Source: Bacteroidales bacterium
GTDB lineage: Bacteria; Bacteroidota; Bacteroidia; Bacteroidales; UBA10428
Reading direction: 5' to 3'
Length of the DNA: 43,008 nt
Assembly: GCA_016930375.1 (NCBI GenBank)
Contig: JAFGGU010000100.1
Location: 1-43,008, forward strand
The position numbers were made by a program, and so were the translations under genes. Below are positions 8,164 through 15,561 of this stretch, piece after piece; the stretch's first letter is position 1, and each line of letters starts with the position of its first letter. The notes under the pieces were generated by a model, which made no database searches, was not told the DNA's origin, and was given only the letters and a program-made list of their open reading frames with translations.

Positions 8164-9353
8164 ACTATTCAGTGGATGCAAACGGTTATTACGGTGAGTT
8201 CGGCGGGGCTTTTATTCCCGAAATGATGGTCCCGAATATCGAGGATTTGAGGGAGAATTACCTGAAAATTCTGGAAGACCCTGAATTTAAGTCAGAATTC
8301 AACACCTTGCTTAAGGATTACGTCGGCCGCCCTTCTCCGCTTTATTATGCAAAAAGACTATCGGCCTACCACAGGACGGAAGTATATCTGAAACGGGAAG
8401 ACCTGAATCATACCGGCGCTCATAAGATCAACAATACAGTCGGGCAGATACTGATCGCCAGGCGGCTGGGCAAAACCAGGATCATAGCTGAAACCGGCGC
8501 CGGTCAGCATGGTGTCGCTGCTGCCACGGTTTGTGCGCTCATGGGACTGCAATGCGTGGTTTATATGGGAAAACTGGATGTGGAACGGCAGGAGCCCAAC
8601 GTACTGAGGATGAAAATGCTGGGCGCCCAGGTGGTGCCTGTGCTGAGCGGCAATATGACCCTGAAGGATGCCACCAACGAAGCTATACGTGATTGGATCA
8701 ATAATCCTGTAGATACGCATTATATCATTGGTTCTGTGGTGGGACCGCATCCCTATCCCGACCTGGTGACCAGGTTGCAGTCAGTGATCAGCGAGGAGTT
8801 GCAGTGGCAGTTGCAGGAGAAGACAGGCAGTCCCGACCCGGATTATATTATCGCATGTGTGGGCGGAGGGAGCAATGCCGCGGGGGCCTTTTACCATTAC
8901 CTGGATAACGATAGTGTGAAACTTGTTGCCGTGGAAGCCAGCGGGAAAGGAATCGACAGCGGCGAGTCAGCAGCCACGATGGTACTCGGACGAACAGGCA
9001 TTATCCATGGAAGCAGAACCATGCTGATGCAGGATGATGACGGCCAGATCCTGGAGCCCTACTCGGTATCGGCAGGCCTGGACTACCCGGGCATCGGCCC
9101 GATGCATTCTCACCTGTATAAAGTGCGCAGGGTTATTTTTGAACATGCCACGGATGATGAAGCGCTGGAAGCGGCTTTCAGACTCACGCGACTCGAGGGT
9201 ATTGTTCCTGCGCTGGAGTCGGCGCATGCCCTGGCGGTCCTTAAAAAGCGCAAATTCGGCGAAAAGGAAGTGGTGGTGGTTAACCTTTCCGGTCGTGGTG
9301 ACAAGGATATGGCTGCCTACATGAATTACATGAATGATCATCAGTTGTTTTAA
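8160..9353 (+). CDS. trpB: Tryptophan synthase beta subunit
   Basis: TrpB condenses indole with serine on pyridoxal phosphate. The PLP lysine is Lys89 in HTGAHKINN, and the phosphate-binding loop is GGGSNAAG. The motif ETGAGQHG is intact. An ATG at 8148 is possible, but the ATG at 8160 overlaps the trpF stop as ATGA and gives MNYSVDANGYYGEFGG, aligning with other TrpB N-termini, so I prefer it (397 residues). It is the standard TrpB1 type, which pairs with the TrpA encoded next. A 19-base gap separates it from trpA. Confidence 0.96.
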   Translation: MNYSVDANGYYGEFGGAFIPEMMVPNIEDLRENYLKILEDPEFKSEFNTLLKDYVGRPSPLYYAKRLSAYHRTEVYLKREDLNHTGAHKINNTVGQILIARRLGKTRIIAETGAGQHGVAAATVCALMGLQCVVYMGKLDVERQEPNVLRMKMLGAQVVPVLSGNMTLKDATNEAIRDWINNPVDTHYIIGSVVGPHPYPDLVTRLQSVISEELQWQLQEKTGSPDPDYIIACVGGGSNAAGAFYHYLDNDSVKLVAVEASGKGIDSGESAATMVLGRTGIIHGSRTMLMQDDDGQILEPYSVSAGLDYPGIGPMHSHLYKVRRVIFEHATDDEALEAAFRLTRLEGIVPALESAHALAVLKKRKFGEKEVVVVNLSGRGDKDMAAYMNYMNDHQLF

Positions 9354-9372
9354 ATCATCAACAAAGCATATT

Positions 9373-10233
9373 ATGAACCGTATTAACCGACTTTTTCAGG
9401 ATAAACCCGGGAATATTCTATCCATCTATTACACGGCGGGCTATCCTTCCAGGGATTCAACAGTTCCTGTAATTAAAGCTCTGGCAAAGGCCGGAGCCGA
9501 TATGATCGAAATCGGCATGCCGTTTTCAGATCCGATGGCCGACGGACCTGTTATCCAAAGCAGCAGCAACAAAGCGCTTAAAAATGGCATGAGCCTGAAA
9601 TTGCTCTTTGACCAACTGAAAAACATCCGGAAGGAAGTTGATATCCCGCTGCTTCTGATGGGTTATCTAAACCCTGTGCTGCAGTATGGCATGGAAAAAT
9701 TTTGCAGTGACTGCGCAATGACAGGCATGGACGGGATCATTTTACCCGATTTGCCTTTGGAGGAGTACCTGGGGGAATCCGGATCAATCCTGAGTGACTT
9801 TAACCACTACAACAATCACAACCACCACAACCATCACAACCACCACAACAATCCCAACCTCCGCACCCTCTTCACCCTTCACAACCTGCACAACATCTTT
9901 CTGATTTCACCGCAAACCAGTCCCGGGCGAATTGCCAAAATTGACAGCGCCAGCAAAGGATTTGTTTATATGGTATCCTCATCATCCACTACAGGTACGA
10001 AGGGCAGCTTCACGCAGGAACAGATTTCTTATTTTGGACGGATCCGGGACATGAAACTTAAAAATCCCTCGCTGATTGGATTTGGTATTTCAGATCACGG
10101 AAATTTTTCTGCGGCATGCGAGTATGCCAGTGGAGCAATTATCGGCAGTGCGTTTGTGAAAATTTTATCGGAAACTAAGGATATGGAGAATGATATCAGG
10201 AAGTTTGTGGAGGATATCAGGGGAGTTGCTTGA
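9373..10233 (+). CDS. trpA: Tryptophan synthase alpha subunit with His/Asn-rich insertion
   Basis: TrpA cleaves indole-3-glycerol phosphate and passes indole to TrpB. The catalytic Glu46 (EIGMPFSDP) and Asp57 (MADGPVIQ) are present, as are DLPLEEY and the phosphate-binding GFGIS. From the ATG at 9373 the protein has 286 residues, longer than the usual 255-270. The excess is a His/Asn-rich segment at about residues 144-173, lying after DLPLEEY and before the strand IFLISPQTS, near helix 4 of the barrel. An in-frame start at 9334 lies inside trpB and adds residues not seen in the family. It is the last gene of the trp operon, and no clear terminator follows. Confidence 0.93.
   Translation: MNRINRLFQDKPGNILSIYYTAGYPSRDSTVPVIKALAKAGADMIEIGMPFSDPMADGPVIQSSSNKALKNGMSLKLLFDQLKNIRKEVDIPLLLMGYLNPVLQYGMEKFCSDCAMTGMDGIILPDLPLEEYLGESGSILSDFNHYNNHNHHNHHNHHNNPNLRTLFTLHNLHNIFLISPQTSPGRIAKIDSASKGFVYMVSSSSTTGTKGSFTQEQISYFGRIRDMKLKNPSLIGFGISDHGNFSAACEYASGAIIGSAFVKILSETKDMENDIRKFVEDIRGVA
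9802..9891 (+). repeat. In-frame CAC/AAC-rich microsatellite within trpA
   Basis: The coding strand runs through imperfect AACCACCACAAC-type repeats that translate to Asn-His and Asn-His-His units, then a short degenerate tail. The tract keeps the reading frame. It looks like slippage-generated expansion, since base use differs sharply from the rest of trpA. Confidence 0.85.
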
Positions 10234-10274
10234 GGCATTTACCTGCTTATGTCCTTGATACATATTTGAAATCA

Positions 10275-10304
10275 TTGTCAAACTAATTTATTTATTTATT
10301 TTTG
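10275..10304 (+). promoter_or_regulatory. Promoter of the sigma/anti-sigma/CHAT operon
   Basis: TTG (10275-10277), a 19-base spacer and TATTTTTG (10297-10304) match the Bacteroidota housekeeping promoter exactly. Transcription would start near 10310, about 58 bases ahead of the sigma gene. The operon is therefore probably transcribed by the primary sigma factor, and autoregulation is not evident from this element. Confidence 0.65.
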
Positions 10305-10305
10305 A

Positions 10306-10330
10306 GGATATTAACCATTCAGGAATATCC
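10306..10330. promoter_or_regulatory. Inverted repeat at the predicted start site
   Basis: GGATATT (10306-10312) and AATATCC (10324-10330) are perfect 7-base inverted repeats separated by 11 bases. They sit at the predicted transcription start of the sigma/anti-sigma/CHAT operon. It could be an operator or a 5' UTR hairpin. No protein is known to bind it. Confidence 0.4.
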
Positions 10331-10367
10331 AAAACCCGTTATATTTTGATTTATAATTGTTAGTACA

Positions 10368-10949
10368 ATGAAAAACCCTGACCAGGAAAACCTGAATCGA
10401 CTTATCAAAGGGTATATCAAAGGTGACGCCAGGGAATTCTTTATTATTACCGGATGGATCGAAAAGGTTGTCAATAATTACAATTGGGGATTAAAAGATT
10501 ATAGCGAGGATATTATCCAGGATGTCCGGTTAAAAGTATATCTAAATCTTAAAGAGAGTAAGTTTCGTAGAGCCTCAATGCTTAAGACTTACGTGTACCG
10601 TATCGCTAAATATACCTGTATTGATTTTTTAAGAAAATCATATAGTCAGCAAGTAACCAATGATACTAGTCTAATTGAAAATATGGCAGAGAGTAATCCT
10701 TTTGATGGAATGATTAAAAAGGAAAAGGAACAAATTGCACATACGATTTTAGAGGAACTGGCTGCAATGTGCCGTGAAACCCTTCATCTGGTATTTGTAG
10801 AAAAACTAACCTATAATGAAATAAGTGCTATACTGAACATTGCCGAAGGAACTGTTAAATCAAGAGTATTCCGCTGTATCGGAAAGGCATTGCAATTAAA
10901 AGAAAAATATTGGAACGATTTGAAAACAGACACGACAGTTAGAATATAA
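10368..10949 (+). CDS. ECF-type RNA polymerase sigma factor
   Basis: This 193-residue protein has the two-domain layout of extracytoplasmic-function sigma factors. A region-2-like part (about residues 15-95) contains DIIQDVRLKVY and the helix YVYRIAKYTCIDFLRK. After a linker, a region-4 helix-turn-helix (about 125-185) contains LTYNEISAILNIAEGTVKSRV. It would direct RNA polymerase to a dedicated promoter set. The next gene, 10 bases downstream, encodes a zinc-finger membrane protein expected to be its anti-sigma factor, and the third gene is a CHAT protease. Its target promoters cannot be read from this window. Confidence 0.9.
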   Translation: MKNPDQENLNRLIKGYIKGDAREFFIITGWIEKVVNNYNWGLKDYSEDIIQDVRLKVYLNLKESKFRRASMLKTYVYRIAKYTCIDFLRKSYSQQVTNDTSLIENMAESNPFDGMIKKEKEQIAHTILEELAAMCRETLHLVFVEKLTYNEISAILNIAEGTVKSRVFRCIGKALQLKEKYWNDLKTDTTVRI

Positions 10950-10959
10950 TCTTAGTGAA

Positions 10960-11835
10960 ATGGTACCAAAACCAATATGTGGGAATAAGGAAATTGCTGA
11001 TATGTTACCATGGTACGTCTCGAAAAGGCTTCCTGAAGCGGAAATGGCTAAGGTAAAACATCACCTTGCAGCATGTCCTTCCTGCAAAGAAGAAGCAGAT
11101 AACATCACATGGATATCAGAAGGGCTATACGCAATTGTCGGCGAAAATGGTTCTAAACACATCAACTCAAGATTACTTACTATTTATTCAGAGTCAAAAA
11201 GGGAACTTAATAAAGAAATTATACAACGCATTGAAGATCATCTTTCCTCATGCCGGCAATGCAGTGAGGAACTGGAAATTCTGAACAGGGTGAATCAATC
11301 CATTGGTGGTTCTGAAGTTGAGCCATTCTTTGAGGGGATGATGCAAAAAATCCGGGAATTCTTTACGAAACCGCTATTGAAACCTGCATATGCTTATATT
11401 CTGATACTGGCTCTGCTTTATCCTGCCTGGCTTGGGTTATTCAAAAAAGATAACAACCAGGGGAAAATAATGGAACCCATTAATATTGGCAATTTCTTTG
11501 TATTGCACCAGGACAATCATCGTGCGGCCGGAGAGCAATTGAACACAATTGTCGTGGAGAATTCTTCAGATTTCTTTGCTTTTTCTTTTGTTTTGCCGGT
11601 GAAAAATCAGGAAGATAATGTGTATCAGGCCACAATAAGCAATGCGGAAAATAAAGTTGTCTGGCATGATGAGAGCCTTAAATTTATTGATTCGTTTGGT
11701 ACCGTGATCATGGTTTGTCCTCAAAAATATTTCACAAAGGGGAGATATACCCTAACCGTTATTGAAAAACAGAAGCAATCCAATGAAGTAATGAACAAAT
11801 ATTTTTTTAATTTTAGTCTTCTCACCCAAGACTAA
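10960..11835 (+). CDS. Membrane anti-sigma factor with two zinc-finger motifs
   Basis: The 291-residue protein has two HxxxCxxC motifs: His35, Cys39 and Cys42, then His94, Cys98 and Cys101. These are the zf-HC2 anti-sigma pattern, so the cytoplasmic part appears duplicated. One hydrophobic segment (about 143-161, AYAYILILALLYPAWLGL) follows. The last 130 residues are polar and strand-rich and should lie outside the cytoplasmic membrane. It probably holds the sigma factor of the preceding gene at the membrane. The outer domain is unrecognised and may be the sensor, or the substrate of the CHAT protease encoded seven bases downstream. The sigma-binding role follows from the zf-HC2 family and position; protease control is inference. 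Confidence 0.82.
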   Translation: MVPKPICGNKEIADMLPWYVSKRLPEAEMAKVKHHLAACPSCKEEADNITWISEGLYAIVGENGSKHINSRLLTIYSESKRELNKEIIQRIEDHLSSCRQCSEELEILNRVNQSIGGSEVEPFFEGMMQKIREFFTKPLLKPAYAYILILALLYPAWLGLFKKDNNQGKIMEPINIGNFFVLHQDNHRAAGEQLNTIVVENSSDFFAFSFVLPVKNQEDNVYQATISNAENKVVWHDESLKFIDSFGTVIMVCPQKYFTKGRYTLTVIEKQKQSNEVMNKYFFNFSLLTQD

Positions 11836-11842
11836 TTTACCA

Positions 11843-14800
11843 TTGAAGAAGAAAAAGATTCAACAACTTTTTTTTTGGATATTTTGCGTTGCGCTCATCC
11901 TGTTGAGTTCATACTTCATTTATATTATACAAGGTCCTTTTCATGGTCGCTTTATCAGGGCCTGCAAATGGATGGCCGTTGAAAAGTATGATAGATCTGT
12001 TAAAGTGCTTACGAGCCTGATTGAGTCAGATTCGGGTAATGCAAATGCATATAGAAAACTGGCTGAAAACTATTACCTGAATAATGACATAAATTCGGGG
12101 CTATCCTACTTTAACCAGTTAGCAGAAAAAAAAATCGGGAATCTTTGGGTTCATTATGGACGTGGATATTTGTATCAGAAGTTCAATCAAAATGAGAAAG
12201 CAGCGATCGAATATCAAAAAATCATAACCCTTATCCCTCAATATGCTTCTTTTTATAAGGATTTTATTGATAATTACGAGCAAAATAAAGAACTCAATAA
12301 GGCAGACAGCATTTTAAATAACCTTGCTGCCAAAAATTCGGGTGACCCTTATATTAATTATGGTTTGGGATATCTTTTCATGAAACAGAACAATAATGAG
12401 AAAGCCATCGCTTTTTTAGACAAAACACTTGCACTTCAGCATGATTTTCCAGATGCCTATTTACTGAAGGGATTTATATTTTTTAATATGGGCCAATATG
12501 ACCATTATCTTGAAGTCAGTAAAACGGGACTGGAGAAATCAAAAACTGCAAAAGACATGCAATACCAGTGTATTTTTCTGGGTAATATCGGACTTTCATT
12601 ATGCTATACCGGTAATAATAAAGAAGCTGAATTATATTTAAAAGAGGCGATAAAACTTTCGGAAAAAACCGGCCAAAAACAAGAAGAAAACAGGAGTATC
12701 GGAAACCTGGGATTAGTATACAGAATTACCGGGGATTATGAAAAATCTTTAAAATTCACTGAAAAAGCGCTGAAAGGAGCACAACAAATAAAGGACCGAA
12801 ACCGTGAAGGGCTGTATAACAATAATATCGGATTGGTTTATCATATGATGGGAAAATATGCAATGGCATTGGAATATAATGTTAAGGCCTTAAGCATTGC
12901 AAATGAAACCGGCGATAAAACAATTCAATCCTATGCTTTGTTAAATCTTGGGATCATTTATTGGAACCTGGGCGACTATAATAATGCACTTAAATATTAT
13001 AACCTGATGCTTGAAATGGCTTTAAAAACAGGCAACAGGTGGGCAGAAGGCAGGTATTATTGTGGTATTGGATTGATATCTTTTCATCATGGTAATTTTA
13101 CCCAGGCGCTTGATTATGATGAAAAGGGCCTGGCTATTGCCATTGAAATAGGGGATAGCGAAGGTGAAACATTGATTCTGGGGAATATTGCTATTATTTA
13201 CAATGAAATCGGAAATTACACAAAAGCACTGGATTATTATACCAGGGCACTGAAGGTTAGTGAAAAGATCGGTGATAAAAGTGGGATTGCCCGGCATTTA
13301 GGCAATATTGGAGGTACATACCGAATATTGGGCAATTATCCGGCTGCCATGGATTATTTCCAGCAATCGCTTAAGATACATAAAGAAATTGGCGACCTGA
13401 AAGATATTGCCTCGGCTTATGGAAATATGGGAGCATTAATGGTCAGGATGAAGGAATACAAAAAGGCAGAAGTTTATTTAAGTCAGGCATTGAAGATTAG
13501 TAGAGAAATTGGAGTCAAAGGTATTATCGCCTATCAATTAATTAGTTCAGGTTATTTGGAATACTATCAGGCCAATTATAAGGCTTCCCGGGAATCTTTC
13601 TCAGAGGCCCTGAAATATGCAAAATCAACAGGTGAATTGGCTATATACTGGCAGGCTCATACCGGTATGGCTATGGTGTTTGAAAAACAAAACAAACCTG
13701 AACCGGCCCTTGAACATTATATTGCTGCCATTGAAAAGATTGAAAAAGTACAACGCGAATTGTCGGTTGAAGAATTTAAATCAGATTTTTTTGGTGAACA
13801 TATTGATGTTTATGAAGGTGTAATTGCTTTATTGGCTTCCATGCATGAGCAATTTCCGCAAAAAAACTTTGATAAACTTGCATTTAATTTTGCTGAGCGG
13901 GCAAAGGCAAGGGCCTTTCTGGAAAATCTGATCGCATCCAGAGCTAACCTGCAAAGTGGAATCGATCCGAAATTGAAACAGAAAGAAGATGAAATTTTAC
14001 AAAAAATATCGGTTAACCAAAAACAGCTTTATAATAAGGAACTCACCAAAAAAGACAGGAAAACGCTGGAATTGGAATTAAATGATTATGAGGATGCTTT
14101 CGGGAAAATCACAAGGGAAATCAAGGCAAAGAATACAAAATATACAAATTTGTATTATCCGGAATCATACGACGCCGCAAAAATACAGCATGAAATTCTA
14201 CAAGACGATGACGTAATACTGGAATTTTCCCTGGGGAATGAGCGTTCTTTTTTATGGCTTCTGTCAAAAGATAACTTTAAGTTATTCAAATTACCCGGAA
14301 GGGAAATTATCGAAAAAGCCGTTCAGGAATACATGAATACTATTGAACAACCGGTTGGCGTGTCAAATCCTTTCTCAAACCATGTTTCAAAAGGATATCA
14401 TGTTTTTGAAATGCTTTTAAAACAGTGTACGCAGGAAATTAATAAAGGAAATCATATCATCATTGTTGCCGATGGTATTTTACATTATCTGCCTTTTGAA
14501 TCACTGGTAATTGTTAAAGATATGGCAATTGAATCCCCTCATTACCTTATTGCGGATTATACTTTTTCCTATAGCCCTTCCTCCACTTCCATTGCCTATT
14601 TCAATGAAAACAGGTTCAATAATCCTTCACAAAAATTTCTGCTTGCATTCGGTAATCCTGATTTCGATGAATATAGCGCTGCATCATCAACCAGAGGTAG
14701 GAGCAATAGTGCTCAAAAATTGCATATTCTTCCTGAAGGAGAGGCGGGGGAAAAGCTGAAGAGCCTTTATGAAAATGACGGATTTCATTTCACCTCACTA

Positions 14801-15364
14801 CCTTATTCGGGTACAGAAGTATCTGCAATAGCTGGTTTATTTCCAAAAGAAAGTGCCGAAATCTATTTAAAATCGGATGCAAGCGAAGAATCCTTTAAAA
14901 ATGAAGTGTTAGAAAATTATAAATATATCCATTTTGCCACCCATGGATTTATTGAAGAATCCCTACCATTCCGATCGGGAATTTTGCTGAGCACAAATGA
15001 AGAGTCAAAGGAAGACGGCATCCTGCAGGTTAATGAAATATTAAACCTGAAATTAAATGCCGATATGGTGGCGCTGTCTGCTTGCCAAACCGCACGCGGG
15101 AAGTTATACCGTGGAGAAGGTATTGTGGGATTAGCAAGGGCATTTTTTTATGCAGGATCCTCATCGGTAACAGTATGCCTGTGGAATATTAACGACCGGA
15201 CAACAGCCGGTTTCATGAAAGATTTCTATTCCGGCCTGGTTGATGGCAAGGACAAAAAGGATGCCCTTCAACAGGCAAAATTGAATATGATCCGCTCTGA
15301 GATTGCTGCATATCGCCATCCTTATTATTGGGCGCCGTATATTGCCATTGGAAATTATCGTTAA
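11843..15364 (+). CDS. Membrane-anchored TPR-CHAT caspase-like protease
   Basis: The 1173-residue protein begins with a lysine-rich stretch and a hydrophobic segment (about 9-30), either a signal anchor or a signal peptide. From about residue 45 to 660 it is built of tetratricopeptide repeats, mostly of the 40-residue type with GNxGxxYxxxGxYxxAL. A helical linker follows, then a CHAT domain (about 790-1173). The CHAT dyad is intact: His1034 in HFATHG and Cys1081 in ALSACQT. CHAT proteins are clan CD peptidases related to caspases and separase, and TPRs usually sense partners. The start must be TTG at 11843, because no ATG or GTG lies between the upstream in-frame stop and the hydrophobic segment. 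It closes a tight operon with the sigma and anti-sigma genes. Its side of the membrane is ambiguous because both flanks are basic. Confidence 0.92.
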   Translation: MKKKKIQQLFFWIFCVALILLSSYFIYIIQGPFHGRFIRACKWMAVEKYDRSVKVLTSLIESDSGNANAYRKLAENYYLNNDINSGLSYFNQLAEKKIGNLWVHYGRGYLYQKFNQNEKAAIEYQKIITLIPQYASFYKDFIDNYEQNKELNKADSILNNLAAKNSGDPYINYGLGYLFMKQNNNEKAIAFLDKTLALQHDFPDAYLLKGFIFFNMGQYDHYLEVSKTGLEKSKTAKDMQYQCIFLGNIGLSLCYTGNNKEAELYLKEAIKLSEKTGQKQEENRSIGNLGLVYRITGDYEKSLKFTEKALKGAQQIKDRNREGLYNNNIGLVYHMMGKYAMALEYNVKALSIANETGDKTIQSYALLNLGIIYWNLGDYNNALKYYNLMLEMALKTGNRWAEGRYYCGIGLISFHHGNFTQALDYDEKGLAIAIEIGDSEGETLILGNIAIIYNEIGNYTKALDYYTRALKVSEKIGDKSGIARHLGNIGGTYRILGNYPAAMDYFQQSLKIHKEIGDLKDIASAYGNMGALMVRMKEYKKAEVYLSQALKISREIGVKGIIAYQLISSGYLEYYQANYKASRESFSEALKYAKSTGELAIYWQAHTGMAMVFEKQNKPEPALEHYIAAIEKIEKVQRELSVEEFKSDFFGEHIDVYEGVIALLASMHEQFPQKNFDKLAFNFAERAKARAFLENLIASRANLQSGIDPKLKQKEDEILQKISVNQKQLYNKELTKKDRKTLELELNDYEDAFGKITREIKAKNTKYTNLYYPESYDAAKIQHEILQDDDVILEFSLGNERSFLWLLSKDNFKLFKLPGREIIEKAVQEYMNTIEQPVGVSNPFSNHVSKGYHVFEMLLKQCTQEINKGNHIIIVADGILHYLPFESLVIVKDMAIESPHYLIADYTFSYSPSSTSIAYFNENRFNNPSQKFLLAFGNPDFDEYSAASSTRGRSNSAQKLHILPEGEAGEKLKSLYENDGFHFTSLPYSGTEVSAIAGLFPKESAEIYLKSDASEESFKNEVLENYKYIHFATHGFIEESLPFRSGILLSTNEESKEDGILQVNEILNLKLNADMVALSACQTARGKLYRGEGIVGLARAFFYAGSSSVTVCLWNINDRTTAGFMKDFYSGLVDGKDKKDALQQAKLNMIRSEIAAYRHPYYWAPYIAIGNYR

Positions 15365-15561
15365 TAAGGAGTTTGTTCTTCACAATATTCCCTTTTCATT
15401 CTTTCCCATTCTTTCCCATTCTTTCTTCCCTCCAGGTTAAGCAATACTCTTTTATAAATGTCAGGGAACCTTAATGGCGTTCATTCGACAATTAAATAAA
15501 ACGATATTCCTGCAAAACCCTTTTTTTTGGCCAGGCACTATAAACCTATAAAACCATAAAA
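15365..15561 (+). other. Intergenic region with short tandem repeat
   Basis: This 197-base gap holds three 10-base tandem copies of CATTCTTTCC (15397-15426, the last with one change). The rest is A+T-rich with no ORF worth calling. A clear terminator for the CHAT operon and a consensus promoter for the next gene were not found. Confidence 0.7.

Noticed and set aside
9334..9372. Upstream start for trpA at 9334
   Set aside because: It lies inside trpB and adds 13 residues unlike TrpA N-termini; the ATG at 9373 gives MNRINRLF as in the family.
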